Assembly: GCA_963839365.1 (NCBI GenBank)
Contig: CAWIUT010000010.1
Coordinates: 186,001 to 250,000, forward strand
Origin: DASSKA01 sp963839365
Lineage (GTDB): Bacteria > Actinomycetota > Actinomycetes > Propionibacteriales > Nocardioidaceae
DNA length: 64,000 nucleotides
Reading direction: 5' to 3'
The notes under the pieces are model-generated. The model worked only from the letters and a program-made list of their open reading frames with translations. It did no database searches and was not told the DNA's origin. Positions 42,037-51,646 of the stretch are shown piece by piece; the first letter of the stretch is position 1, and each line of letters begins with the position of its first letter. The position numbers were made by a program, and so were the translations under genes.

Positions 42037-42510
42037 ATGACGCGGTGGCTCAACGAGGACGAGCGGCGTGCCTGGCTGCGGCTGGCCGGCGTGATGCTCA
42101 AGCTGGCGCCGGCGCTGGACTCCCAGCTGCAGCGCGACAGCGAGCTCACCCACTTCGACTACCTGTGCCTGGCGATGCTGTCCGAGGCCGACGACGAGAC
42201 GCTGCGGATGAGCGAGCTGGCCGGCCAGGTGAACGCCACGCTGTCCCGGCTCTCCCACGTGGTCACCAAGCTGGAGGCGCGCGGCTGGGTGAAGCGGAGC
42301 CCTTGCCCGGACAGCCGCCGGGTCACGCTCGCGCAGCTCACCGAGGCCGGCCGCGAGGTGCTGGTCGCCGCCGCGCCCGGGCACGTCGAGACGGTCCGGT
42401 CGCTGGTCTTCGACGGGCTCGCCCCGTCCGACGTACAGGCGCTGGAGCGGGTCGCCGGGCACATCGTCGACCGGATCGAGGCCGCCGACCTGCGCTCGGT
42501 CTCCGGCTAG
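42037..42510 (+). CDS. MarR family transcriptional regulator
   Basis: 157 residues. Helix-turn-helix and wing: LRMSELAGQVNATLSRLSHV, VTKLEARGWVKRSPCPDSRR, VTLAQLTEAGREVL. I start at ATG 42037, which lies seven bases after a TAGGGT -10 hexamer with no ribosome binding site, as in leaderless transcripts; ATG 42019 would place translation upstream of that hexamer. It probably represses the divergent extradiol dioxygenase gene and itself, releasing on a phenolic ligand (inference from family and arrangement). Confidence 0.92.
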   Translation: MTRWLNEDERRAWLRLAGVMLKLAPALDSQLQRDSELTHFDYLCLAMLSEADDETLRMSELAGQVNATLSRLSHVVTKLEARGWVKRSPCPDSRRVTLAQLTEAGREVLVAAAPGHVETVRSLVFDGLAPSDVQALERVAGHIVDRIEAADLRSVSG

Positions 42511-42600
42511 GCTGCTCGGTCTGACGAAGGGGGAGCGACATGGGCTGGTCCAGCCACGGGCCGCAGGACGGCGCCGTGCCCGGCCCGGCGCGGCGCCGCG

Positions 42601-44094
42601 ATGCCCGGCCGGTACGCGTCGTACAGCGAGCTCACCGCCGCCACCGCCTCACCCGACGGTGACGACCGGCTCCGGCTCTCCGACGTCGGCAAGCTGGCCC
42701 GCCGCGCCCGGCGCAGGATCGTCGGCACCGCGCGCGCCGACGACCAGCCCACGTTCGCCAGGCAGGTCGGTGAGCACCTCGGCGACCGGCTGGAGGACCT
42801 CGAGGTGGTCGAGGAGACCTGGCCGCCCTACGACCAGGTGAACGTGCAGGCCGGGCTGGACGCCTGGCTGGCCGTGCCCGGCCGCGAGCACCAGCTGGTC
42901 GGGATGGTGAACGTCCGGCACCGGGAGTTCGGCCTGCCCGACCTGCTGCGGTCCTCCGACCGGCATGCCTCCCGGCTACGGGCCCAGCCCGGGCAACGTG
43001 TCCCGGGTGAACCTGGCCAGCGGTCCGGACGGGCGGTGCTCGCCTGCGTGCAGGCCGGGGTGTACCTGGTCGCGGAGGAGGACGGGGCACGGCTGGTGCT
43101 GCTGCTGCGCGGTCCTCAGCCGCACGGCGGGATGCCCTCGGTCACCGTCCAGGTGGTCGCGGACCGGCCGGAGGCCGCCGCCCGCGCCGCGGAGCAGCTG
43201 CGCCGGCTCAGCCTGGTGCACAACGTGTTCCGCGGTCAGGTGGTCTCCTTCGGCGGTGACCTGTTGGGGGAGCGTGGCAACCTGCTCAGCTTCCACCCCC
43301 GGCCGGCGATGACCGAGCGGGACCTGATCCTGCCGCCGCGCACCCTGGCCGCCATCGACCAGCAGGTGGTCGGGGTCGCCGAGCACCGGGACGTCCTGCT
43401 GACCGCCGGGCAGCACCTCAAGCGGGGTCTGCTGCTCTACGGGCCGCCGGGCGTCGGGAAGACGCACACCGTGCGGTACCTCATGAGCCGGCTGACCGGG
43501 ACCACCATCGTCATCCTCAGCGGGAGCTCACTGCACCTGATCGGGCAGGCGTGCTCGGTGGCCCGTAGCCTGCAGCCGGCGATGATCGTGGTCGAGGACG
43601 CCCACCTGATCGCCGAGGAGCGCGGCGAGTACCCCGGCCAGCATCCGCTGCTCTTCGAGCTGCTCAACGAGATGGACGGGCTGGCCGAGGAGGCCGACGT
43701 GGTGTTCCTGCTGACCACCAACCGGGCCGACCTGCTGGAGCCGGCGCTGGCGTCCCGGCCGGGGCGGGTGGACCAGGCGGTGGAGCTGCGGCACCCCGAC
43801 GAGGAGGCGCGGCGCCGGCTGTTCGCGCTCTACCGCGGCGGGCTGGTGGTCGACGAGAGCCGGCTGGACTCGGTGATCGAGCGTACGGCGGAGGTCACCG
43901 CCTCGTTCCTCAAGGAGCTGCTGCGCCGGGCCGCCGTGCTGGCCGCCGCGGAGGCGGCCGTGGTGGCCGCCCGGGACGGAGCTGTCGACCTGCGGGTCAG
44001 CGCGGACCACCTCGATGCCGCGCGCGACGAGCTGCTGGACACCAAGAACGCGATGACCCGGGTGCTGCTCGGCGGGCAGGGAACCGCTGACTAA
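42601..44094 (+). CDS. AAA-family ATPase with disrupted N-terminal frame
   Basis: The C-terminal part (from about 43036) is an intact AAA ATPase: Walker A LYGPPGVGKTHTVRYLM, Walker B region MIVVEDAHLIAEERGEY, LFELLNEMDGLAEEADVVFL and the arginine-finger/sensor part TTNRADLLEPALASRPGRVD. The N-terminal 200 residues are a beta-rich domain of unknown role. Two oddities: ATG 42540 has the only good ribosome binding site (GGGGGAG) but is one frame off, with the switch near 42600; and between about 42960 and 43035 the shifted frame (PGYGPSPGNVSRVNLASGPD) has far better codon use than the frame given here. Three apparent shifts mean either a damaged gene or base-call errors. Relatives act in protein or nucleic acid remodelling. 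Confidence 0.75.
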   Translation: MPGRYASYSELTAATASPDGDDRLRLSDVGKLARRARRRIVGTARADDQPTFARQVGEHLGDRLEDLEVVEETWPPYDQVNVQAGLDAWLAVPGREHQLVGMVNVRHREFGLPDLLRSSDRHASRLRAQPGQRVPGEPGQRSGRAVLACVQAGVYLVAEEDGARLVLLLRGPQPHGGMPSVTVQVVADRPEAAARAAEQLRRLSLVHNVFRGQVVSFGGDLLGERGNLLSFHPRPAMTERDLILPPRTLAAIDQQVVGVAEHRDVLLTAGQHLKRGLLLYGPPGVGKTHTVRYLMSRLTGTTIVILSGSSLHLIGQACSVARSLQPAMIVVEDAHLIAEERGEYPGQHPLLFELLNEMDGLAEEADVVFLLTTNRADLLEPALASRPGRVDQAVELRHPDEEARRRLFALYRGGLVVDESRLDSVIERTAEVTASFLKELLRRAAVLAAAEAAVVAARDGAVDLRVSADHLDAARDELLDTKNAMTRVLLGGQGTAD

Positions 44095-44120
44095 CGGCGG
44101 TCAGGGGCCGACCGGGCCGA

Positions 44121-44162
44121 CCGCGTCAGGGGAGCCGCCAGCCGCGTCAGGGGAGCCGCCAG
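44121..44162. repeat. 21-bp tandem duplication at the ung 3' end
   Basis: The 21 bases at 44121-44141 are repeated exactly at 44142-44162. The second copy contains the stop codon and last codons of ung, and the first duplicates that stop just downstream. Confidence 0.9.
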
Positions 44163-44833
44163 TCCACCGGCGTGCCGCCCTGCTTGGCGAGCAGCTCGTT
44201 GACCCGGCTGAAGGGCCGCGACCCGAAGAACCCGCGGGAGGCCGACAGCGGGCTGGGGTGCGGGGACTCCACCCAGGGCACGTCGCCGAGCAGCGGCTTG
44301 AGGTTCTGCGCGTCGCGGCCCCACAGGATCGCCGCCCGGGGCCCGCCGCGGGCGGCCAGCGCGGTGATCGCCTGCTCGGTGACCCGCTCCCACCCGCGGC
44401 CGCGGTGCGAGGCCGGCGAGCCCGGCGCCACCGTGAGCACCCTGTTCAGCAGCATCACACCCTGCTCGAACCACGGGGTCAGGTCGCCGTCGGTCGGCGC
44501 CGGGCAGCCCACGTCCGCGCACAGCTCGCGGTAGATGTTGACCAGGCTCTTCGGCAGCGGACGCACGTCGGGGGCGACCGAGAAGCTCAGCCCGACCGGG
44601 TGCCCGGGGGTCGGGTACGGGTCCTGGCCGACCACCAGCACCTTGACGTCCCGCAGCGGGCGGCTGAACGCACGGAGGACCCGGTCGCCGTCGGGGAGGT
44701 ACTGACGGCCGGCCTCCAGCTCTGCGCGCAGGAACCGGCCCATCGCGGAGATGTCCTGCTCCACCGGTGCGAGGGCCTCGGCCCAGTCGGGTGCGACGAG
44801 GCCACGCTCCACCAGTCCCGCCAGCGCGCTCAC
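44147..44833 (-). CDS. ung: Uracil-DNA glycosylase (family 1)
   Basis: 228 residues. Removes uracil from DNA in base excision repair. Catalytic water-activating motif VVGQDPYPTPGHPVGLSFSV; the second active-site segment is WVESPHPSPLSASRGFFG with the conserved His; FEQGVMLLNRVLTVAPG lies between. I chose GTG 44833, preceded by AGGGT at about seven bases; GTG 44842 is in frame three codons upstream. The last codons lie in a 21-bp duplication. Confidence 0.96.
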   Translation of the reverse strand: MSALAGLVERGLVAPDWAEALAPVEQDISAMGRFLRAELEAGRQYLPDGDRVLRAFSRPLRDVKVLVVGQDPYPTPGHPVGLSFSVAPDVRPLPKSLVNIYRELCADVGCPAPTDGDLTPWFEQGVMLLNRVLTVAPGSPASHRGRGWERVTEQAITALAARGGPRAAILWGRDAQNLKPLLGDVPWVESPHPSPLSASRGFFGSRPFSRVNELLAKQGGTPVDWRLP

Positions 44834-44843
44834 GGCTGACACC

Positions 44844-45036
44844 CTAGTGCGAAGGCTCCGTCCGCCTCGGGGCCCCGGGGTCGAGCTCGATGCGCATGAC
44901 CAGCCGGCGCGGGTCAGGAGGCACGTCACCCGCCCAGACGGTCTCGTCGGACTTGTCCTCGGCACGGTCGGTCCGCGCGCAGCCGGTGGGCGCGCTCGGC
45001 CCGGAAGGAGCCGAACGACCGTCGGGTGCCGGTCAT
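44844..45036 (-). pseudogene. Possible small frameshifted gene between DinB and ung
   Basis: An ATG at 45036 overlaps the stop of the DinB gene (ATGA). Its frame codes about 36 residues (TGTRRSFGSFRAERAHRLRAD at the start) and then ends, while the next frame continues with strongly GC3-biased codons for about 40 residues (DKSDETVWAGDVPPDPRRL, then VMRIELDPGAP) to TAG at 44844-44846. The switch is near 44967. This looks like one ~64-residue protein broken by one frame change. No family is recognised; it may equally be two short non-coding stretches. Confidence 0.3.
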
Positions 45037-45650
45037 GGGCGCCAGTCGGCCGGAGGGTCCTCGCCGGCACGGCCGTCGACCGCCTCGCGGAGCAGGTCGG
45101 CGTGCCCGGTGTGCCGGGCGTACTCCTCGACCAGGTCGCACAGCATCCGGCGCAGGCTCGGCCGGCGCCCGTCCGGCCAGGAGGCGTGGATGAGCTGCTC
45201 GACGCCGGCCTCGGCCAGCGCGGCGTCCAGCCTGGCCCGGGACCGCGCGACCGCGCCGTCGTAGAGCGCGTAGAGCTGCTCGGGGTCGTCGCCCGTCGCT
45301 GAGGACCATTCCCAGTCCGGGTCGGCGTCCCAGTCCACGGCGTCCCACGGCGCCCCGATCGGCTCACCGCCCAGCTTCTCCGCGAAGTAGTGGTCCTCCA
45401 CCAGCGCGAGGTGCTTGAGCAGTCCGGCCAGGGTCATCGAGGACGCGCCCACCCGGGTCCGCAGCCCACCCGCGTCCAGGCCGTCGGCCTTCCAGCGGAA
45501 CGTGGCGCGCTGCCGCTCGAGGGCGGCCACCAGGTGCTCGGTCTCGGTGCCCGCGACGGGCGGCTCCCAGGGCGGTGTCGCGGCCGGTGCCTCCGGTGTC
45601 GCCGGTGCTTCCTGTGCGGGGGCCGGTGCGGGGGTGTGCTCGTTCGTCAT
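45033..45650 (-). CDS. DinB-family protein (DUF664 type)
   Basis: 205 residues. The first ~35 are Pro/Ala/Glu-rich and probably disordered. The four-helix DinB fold follows with HLVAALERQRATFRWKADGL, GASSMTLAGLLKHLALVEDH (first His ligand), WEWSSATGDDPEQLYALYDG, and EEYARHTGHADLLREAVDG holding the later His ligands. Members are metal-binding and related to mycothiol- or bacillithiol-dependent transferases; no substrate is known. Transcribed in the same direction as the small ORF and ung downstream. Confidence 0.88.
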   Translation of the reverse strand: MTNEHTPAPAPAQEAPATPEAPAATPPWEPPVAGTETEHLVAALERQRATFRWKADGLDAGGLRTRVGASSMTLAGLLKHLALVEDHYFAEKLGGEPIGAPWDAVDWDADPDWEWSSATGDDPEQLYALYDGAVARSRARLDAALAEAGVEQLIHASWPDGRRPSLRRMLCDLVEEYARHTGHADLLREAVDGRAGEDPPADWRP

Positions 45651-45747
45651 ACCGGCACGGTAGGGGCCGTTGCGGACGATGCGCGTCCGGAACCGTCGTA
45701 CGGCGGCGGGTGGGGTGTCGAACCGGCCCCGCCCTGGGCGCGCCGGC

Positions 45748-46527
45748 TCAGCGGGGGTAGGACCCCACCAGGTCCTGCCGGACCACCCGGGCGGCCGCGA
45801 TCAGCCGCAGCAGCACGGAGGCGGTGATCGCCTGCCCGGCCATCAGCCCGATCAGCACCAGCACCTGGGCCGCGCCCGCCTGCAGCGGGGTGCCGCCGCC
45901 GAGCAGCACCCCGATGAACGCGCCGGGCAGGGTCACCAGCCCGACGGTGCGGGTCTGGTCGAGGCCGGGGGTCAGCGCCTCCTTCGCGGTCGGCTGGATC
46001 ACCTCGTAGGCGGCGTCGGCGCTCATCAGGCCGAGCGCCAGCGCGGCCTCGTAGGAGCCGAAGTTCGCGGTGATCTCGTCGTAGGCCCGCCGGCCGGTCA
46101 GGGTGGCGGCGACCATGGTGTTCCCGATGACGATGCCCGCGATCGGAACGATGCCCGCGCCGTTGAACGGGATCACCCCCGAGCCGAGGATCAGCGCGAG
46201 CACCGGCACGGCGCCCGAGGCGATCGCCAGCCCCACCCACGGGACCTGCGCGAGCGGCACCCGGATCCGCCGCGCGGAGGTGCCGGTGGCGACCACGAAC
46301 ATCAGCAGCGCGAAGGCCATCGACCACCACACCGACCCGAGCGCGGCGGCGATCACCAGCGACACGGCGGCCAGCTGCAGCACGGCGCGCACGAACGCGG
46401 TCAGGTGGTTGCGCGCCACACCGAGGCGTCCGACGTACGACGCGGAGACGGCCACCCCGAGCAGCACCACGAGCACGGCGGCCAGCCGCCAGTCGGGCGA
46501 CGGCGCGATCGTGGTCGCCTCGGTCAT
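45748..46527 (-). CDS. FetB/UPF0014-family ABC permease
   Basis: 259 residues with seven or so membrane helices. Family signatures are GVARNHLTAFVRAVLQLAAV, GIVIGNTMVAATLTGRRAYD, and GLVTLPGAFIGVLLGGGTPL followed by AQVLVLIGLMAGQAITASVL. FetB, with the ATPase FetA, is implicated in iron efflux and oxidative stress resistance in E. coli; plant relatives are STAR2/ALS3. No ATPase partner is adjacent here, so the subunit must pair with one encoded elsewhere. Confidence 0.88.
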   Translation of the reverse strand: MTEATTIAPSPDWRLAAVLVVLLGVAVSASYVGRLGVARNHLTAFVRAVLQLAAVSLVIAAALGSVWWSMAFALLMFVVATGTSARRIRVPLAQVPWVGLAIASGAVPVLALILGSGVIPFNGAGIVPIAGIVIGNTMVAATLTGRRAYDEITANFGSYEAALALGLMSADAAYEVIQPTAKEALTPGLDQTRTVGLVTLPGAFIGVLLGGGTPLQAGAAQVLVLIGLMAGQAITASVLLRLIAAARVVRQDLVGSYPR

Positions 46528-46554
46528 GCCCCGACAATAGGGCTCGCGGACAGG

Positions 46555-48006
<1,452 letters not shown>

Positions 48007-48054
48007 ACCCGAAACCCTAGTAGGAACAGTGAAATGCGACCGGGGAGATCTCGG

Positions 48055-49107
48055 TCACTCGCCGGGGTAGCGGACCCCCACCTCGGCACGAATCCGGTCC
48101 ATCAGCCGCATCAGGGACAGGCTGTCGGCGTGCGGCACCAGCGGGGACTCGACCTCCCCGGCGCGCAGGCAGCGCATCACCTCCTGCGCCTCGTTGGCCA
48201 GCCCGGTGCCGATCACCTCCTCGCTCACCGTCTGGCTCACGCCGTCGCTGGTCCACGTCGCCGTGGTCGGCTCGTGGAACGCCGCGGGGATGTCGAACCG
48301 GCCGAGGTCGGTGGCGATCGAGGCTGTGCGCGGCGACCAGGCGGTCATCGACGCGCTGAGGGAGGCGACCGCGCCGGTCGGGTAGCCCAGGCTCAGCGCG
48401 ATGTTCAGGTCCACCCCCAGCTCGGACAGCGCCGCGGCCGCGGCGAAGCTGCGCGGCTCACCGAGGAACAGGTGCGCGAACGTGAGCGGGTAGATGCCCA
48501 TGTCCAGCAGCGCCCCGCCGCCCAGCTCGGGGGCGAGCAGCCGGTCGGTGGCCGGGGCGTCCACCACGAAGCCGAGGTCGGCGCGGACCTGCTGCACGGT
48601 ACCCAGCACGCCGTCCGCCAGCAGCTGCCGCATCCGGCGGATCAACGGGTTGCAGCGCATCCACATGGCCTCCATGAAGAACAGCCGCTTCTCCTCGGCG
48701 ACCGCGACCAGCTCCTCGGCCTGCGCCGCGTTGAGGGTCAGCGCCTTCTCGCAGAGCACCGGCTTGCCTGCCGCGAAGGCCATCAGCGCGTGCTCGTGGT
48801 GCAGCCCGTGCGGAGATGCGACGTACACCACGTCGACGTCGGGGTCGGCGACCAGCTCGTGGTAGGAGCCGTAGGCGGCCGGCGCGCCGTACCGGCTCGC
48901 GAAGGCCCGGGCGGACTCCAGGCGGCGGGCGCCGACCGCGACGACCCGGGCATCGGGCAGCAGGCTAAGGTTCCGGGCGAACGCGTTCGCGATCTTGCCG
49001 GTCGCCAGGATGCCCCAGCGCACGGGGCGGTCGGTGGGAAGCGGCTCGACGACGGCCGGGCCCGGGGTCACGTCGAGCGGCCGGAGCGAGGTGGGGAGAG
49101 CGGTCAC
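48055..49107 (-). CDS. Gfo/Idh/MocA-family oxidoreductase
   Basis: 350 residues from GTG 49107. The N-terminal ~25 residues precede the Rossmann motif WGILATGKIANAFARNLSLL. Further segments are SPHGLHHEHALMAFAAGKPV and LCEKALTLNAAQAEEL (the family's EKP in the form EKA), and a catalytic-domain block GGGALLDMGIYPLTFAHLFL. The order fits NAD(P)-dependent sugar dehydrogenases such as dihydrodiol/xylose dehydrogenase-like members; the substrate is not predictable. It is divergent from the DUF3263 gene. Confidence 0.9.
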   Translation of the reverse strand: MTALPTSLRPLDVTPGPAVVEPLPTDRPVRWGILATGKIANAFARNLSLLPDARVVAVGARRLESARAFASRYGAPAAYGSYHELVADPDVDVVYVASPHGLHHEHALMAFAAGKPVLCEKALTLNAAQAEELVAVAEEKRLFFMEAMWMRCNPLIRRMRQLLADGVLGTVQQVRADLGFVVDAPATDRLLAPELGGGALLDMGIYPLTFAHLFLGEPRSFAAAAALSELGVDLNIALSLGYPTGAVASLSASMTAWSPRTASIATDLGRFDIPAAFHEPTTATWTSDGVSQTVSEEVIGTGLANEAQEVMRCLRAGEVESPLVPHADSLSLMRLMDRIRAEVGVRYPGE

Positions 49108-49202
49108 GCGGTCATTGTGCCGGGCCGGCGGTGTGCGGAACCGCCCGAGGAATTTTGCGGTGCCTCCGCACGCCAAATCACACTGTTGTGGTTTGCCGCC
49201 CT

Positions 49203-49208
49203 TATGAT
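49203..49208 (+). promoter_or_regulatory. -10 element upstream of DUF3263 gene
   Basis: TATGAT, close to consensus, with CAGGAG as ribosome binding site before the ATG at 49250. No good -35. Confidence 0.4.
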
Positions 49209-49249
49209 GGTGGTCGACCGCTCGAACGCCAGCCCCCAGGAGCCCACTG

Positions 49250-49555
49250 ATGGACGCCGCCAACGCCCTGAACGCAGGCCAGCCCTCCCACCGGCCCGAG
49301 GGTGCGGACCTGTCCGAGCGCGACCGGGAGATCCTCGCCTTCGAGCGGCAGTGGTGGAAGTACGCCGGCGCCAAGGAGCAGGCGGTCCGGGAGAAGTTCG
49401 ACATGTCCTCCACGCGGTACTACCAGGTGCTCAACGCCCTGATCGACAGCTCGGAGGCGCTTGCCTTCGACCCGTTGCTGGTGCGCCGGCTGCGGCGGCT
49501 GCGCGCCGCCCGGCAGCGTGCCCGCTCCGCCCGCCGGCTCGGTTTCGAGGTCTGA
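49250..49555 (+). CDS. DUF3263 protein
   Basis: 101 residues. The core LSERDREILAFERQWWKYAG, then KEQAVREKFDMSSTRYYQVL and DSSEALAFDPLLVRRLRRLR, is the conserved DUF3263 helix-turn-helix-like segment of actinobacteria. The C-terminus is very basic. It directly precedes a LytR_C protein gene (stop and next GTG adjacent), a pairing common in this phylum. A DNA-binding role is plausible from the fold but not shown. Confidence 0.9.
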   Translation: MDAANALNAGQPSHRPEGADLSERDREILAFERQWWKYAGAKEQAVREKFDMSSTRYYQVLNALIDSSEALAFDPLLVRRLRRLRAARQRARSARRLGFEV

Positions 49556-50077
49556 GTGCGCCGCGCGCGCCGGTACGACGAGCGGGGGATCGCGCTGCCC
49601 TCCTTCGCGGCCCTGGTCAGCGCGGCGGCCGTGCTGGTGGCCGGCGGGGCGTTCGTGGCCACCGCCGGGAGCCAGGAGCCCACCCAGGCCGCCGACCGGC
49701 CCGTGAAGACCCAGCCGGCCCCGCCCCGCACCACTGCGGCCGCGCCGGCGAAGGTAGCCCCCAAGCCGGTGCTGAAGAAGAAGCGCCGCGCCCCCGACGT
49801 GCGCCGCGGCCGGACCTACGTCGAGGTCTACAACAACTCCAACGTCTCGGGCCTGGCCGGGCAGACGGCCCAGAAGATCGCCGACGCCGGCTGGCAGGTG
49901 GTCGGCTCCGACAACTGGTACGGCACCATCCCGCAGAGCACCGTCTACTACCCGGCCCGGCTGCACCGCGAGGCGCGGATGCTGGCCAAGGACCTGGGAA
50001 TCCACCGGCTGCATCCGGCGATCGCGCCGATGAAGTTCGACCGGCTCACCGTCATCCTGACCGGCGGCTACTCCTGA
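49556..50077 (+). CDS. LytR C-terminal domain protein, membrane-anchored
   Basis: 173 residues from GTG 49556. One N-terminal membrane helix (LPSFAALVSAAAVLVAGGAF) is followed by a Pro/Ala/Lys-rich wall-spanning linker (about 45-80) and a LytR_C domain (TYVEVYNNSNVSGLAGQTAQ, VGSDNWYGTIPQSTVYYP, then MKFDRLTVILTGGYS). Such proteins lack the LCP catalytic domain, so a wall-binding or accessory role is likely. Coupled with the DUF3263 gene. Confidence 0.88.
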   Translation: MRRARRYDERGIALPSFAALVSAAAVLVAGGAFVATAGSQEPTQAADRPVKTQPAPPRTTAAAPAKVAPKPVLKKKRRAPDVRRGRTYVEVYNNSNVSGLAGQTAQKIADAGWQVVGSDNWYGTIPQSTVYYPARLHREARMLAKDLGIHRLHPAIAPMKFDRLTVILTGGYS

Positions 50078-50119
50078 CCTTCGGGCCGGGCGGCGCGCTG
50101 CGCATGGTTGGCTGAGGGC

Positions 50120-50950
50120 ATGGAGCTCACGGCTGCCGGGCGCGGGCGGTACGACGCCGTGCTGGCCGCCGCGGGCACGGTGGTGGTCGGCCTGGACTAC
50201 GACGGGACCCTGGCCCCGATCGTGGCGGACCCGGCAGTAGCGGTGATCCATCCCGGGGCCCCGGAGGCGCTCGTGGCGCTCGCCGCACGGGTGCGCGCGG
50301 TCGTGGTGGTGACCGGCCGGCCCGCCGCGCAGGCGGTCTCGCTGGCCGGGCTGGACCCGCTGGCCGACCGGCTGCCGGACGGCGCCCTGCTGCTCGTGCT
50401 GGGCCAGTACGGCCACGAGCGGTGGGACTCCACCACCCGGACGGTCAGCTCGCCGCCGCCGCCCGAGGGCCTCACCGACCTCACCGCCGAGCTGCCCGGC
50501 CTGCTCGCTGCGCACGACGCCGCGGACGCGTTCGTGGAGGACAAGGGGCTGGCCGTGGCGGTGCACACCCGCCGGCTGCCCGACCCGCAGGGCGCCTTCG
50601 AGCGACTCCGGCCCGTGCTCGACGAGGCCGCGCAGCGGCACGGCCTGCACCTCGAGCCGGGGCGGCTGGTGCTCGAGCTGCGCGCTCCCGGCATGGACAA
50701 GGGCGCGGCGGTGCGTGCCGCGGCCGAGGAGCTGCAGGCCGGCGCGCTGGTGTTCGCCGGCGACGACCTCGGCGACGTGGAGGCGTTCCGCGCCGTCGCC
50801 GCGCTCCGGGACGCCGGCCTGCCCGGCCTGCTGGTGTGCTCGGGCTCGGAGGAGCAGCCGGCGCTGGTCGAGCTGGCCGACGTGGTCGTCGACGGCCCCG
50901 CCGGGGTGGTCGGCTTCCTGGACCGGCTCGCCGCCGACCTCCCCGGCTGA
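50120..50950 (+). CDS. otsB: Trehalose-6-phosphate phosphatase
   Basis: 276 residues, HAD superfamily. Motif I VGLDYDGTLAPI with nucleophile and acid Asp, motif II in VVVVTGRPAAQAV, motif III Lys in GMDKGAAVRAAAEEL and motif IV GDDLGDVEAFRAVA. It hydrolyses the product of OtsA. ATG 50120 is used, with GAGGG upstream; the in-frame TTG at 50108 is less likely. Confidence 0.95.
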   Translation: MELTAAGRGRYDAVLAAAGTVVVGLDYDGTLAPIVADPAVAVIHPGAPEALVALAARVRAVVVVTGRPAAQAVSLAGLDPLADRLPDGALLLVLGQYGHERWDSTTRTVSSPPPPEGLTDLTAELPGLLAAHDAADAFVEDKGLAVAVHTRRLPDPQGAFERLRPVLDEAAQRHGLHLEPGRLVLELRAPGMDKGAAVRAAAEELQAGALVFAGDDLGDVEAFRAVAALRDAGLPGLLVCSGSEEQPALVELADVVVDGPAGVVGFLDRLAADLPG

Positions 50951-50967
50951 CCGGCGCTCGCCGGGGG

Positions 50968-51359
50968 TCAGCGGTAGCCGCCGTCCTCCAGGCCGGCCAG
51001 ACGCTCGAACGGGTGTGCAGGAACGGGTTGCGGCAGCGCAGGTAGGACCAGCCCATCGCTGCGACGTACAACCCGACCATCGACAGCCCGAGGCAGGTGA
51101 CGTACTGGTCGGCGTGCCGCTCCTCGCGCCGCAGCGTGTGCGGGCTCGCCTCCAGCCAGGCGCGGGACGACGCGGTGACCACCACGTTGCCGACGGTGAA
51201 GGCGCCGGCGACCGGGAAGCCGATCCGGTAGCCGGTGGCCAGCAGCAGTCCGCGCGGGCCGGGGGTCACCGCGGTCCGGCCGAGGGCGGCGATCCCCAGG
51301 CCGAGCAGCGTCGACCCGTTCACCCAGTTGAGCGCGCGGCGCGCCTGCCACCACTGCAT
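50968..51359 (-). CDS. Small membrane protein with probable C-terminal frameshift
   Basis: From ATG 51359 (QWWQARRALNWVNG) the frame codes about 110 residues with three hydrophobic segments (GLGIAALGRTAV, LLLATGYRIGFPVAGAFTVG, CLGLSMVGLYVAAMGWSYL). Near 51017, after RCRNPFLHT, it runs on antisense to otsB for about 500 bases without a stop. One base shift there gives PFERLAGLEDGGYR and a TGA at 50968-50970, a more sensible end. A missing base in the ACCC run would explain this. The family is not recognised; three helices and conserved Trp residues suggest a small membrane protein. Confidence 0.5.
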
Positions 51360-51483
51360 GGCCCCATCATCGCCGAGTCGGCCCGGGCCTCCCGACGCGT
51401 GGCGTTCGCTCCGCGACCACCACGCGTCTCGGATCGCGGACTGGACGTGCGCATTTTGAGACGGATCCGTAGCGTGGAGACCG

Positions 51484-51632
51484 CTCATCGAGAGGGGCAG
51501 AGGGAAACGGCCCGACGAAGCCCCGGCAACCCGGTCATCGGCCCGGACCCGCACGCGTGACGCGGCGGACCGGCAAAGGTGGTGAAGGTGCCAAGTCCGT
51601 CCTGCGGCGAGAGCCGTCGCGGGAAAGATGAG
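51484..51632 (+). ncRNA. SAM-I (S-box) riboswitch
   Basis: The P1 strand CTCATC (51484-51489) pairs with GATGAG (51627-51632). Between them are AGAGGGGCAGAGGGA, the core GAAGCCCCGGCAACC, GGTGCCAAGTCC and GCGAGAG ... GGGAAAGATGAG, which are the conserved pieces of the S-box aptamer. It ends directly at the thrC ribosome binding site (AAGGAGG, 51633-51639), so control is probably at translation initiation. A TAGCGT -10 element lies at 51470-51475. Confidence 0.95.
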
Positions 51633-51646
51633 AAGGAGGCCTCCTT
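51633..51646 (+). promoter_or_regulatory. Self-complementary thrC ribosome binding site
   Basis: AAGGAGGCCTCCTT is a perfect palindrome. It contains the Shine-Dalgarno and its own anti-sequence, running into the TTG start at 51645, directly after the riboswitch P1 strand. It may form part of the expression platform. Confidence 0.6.
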
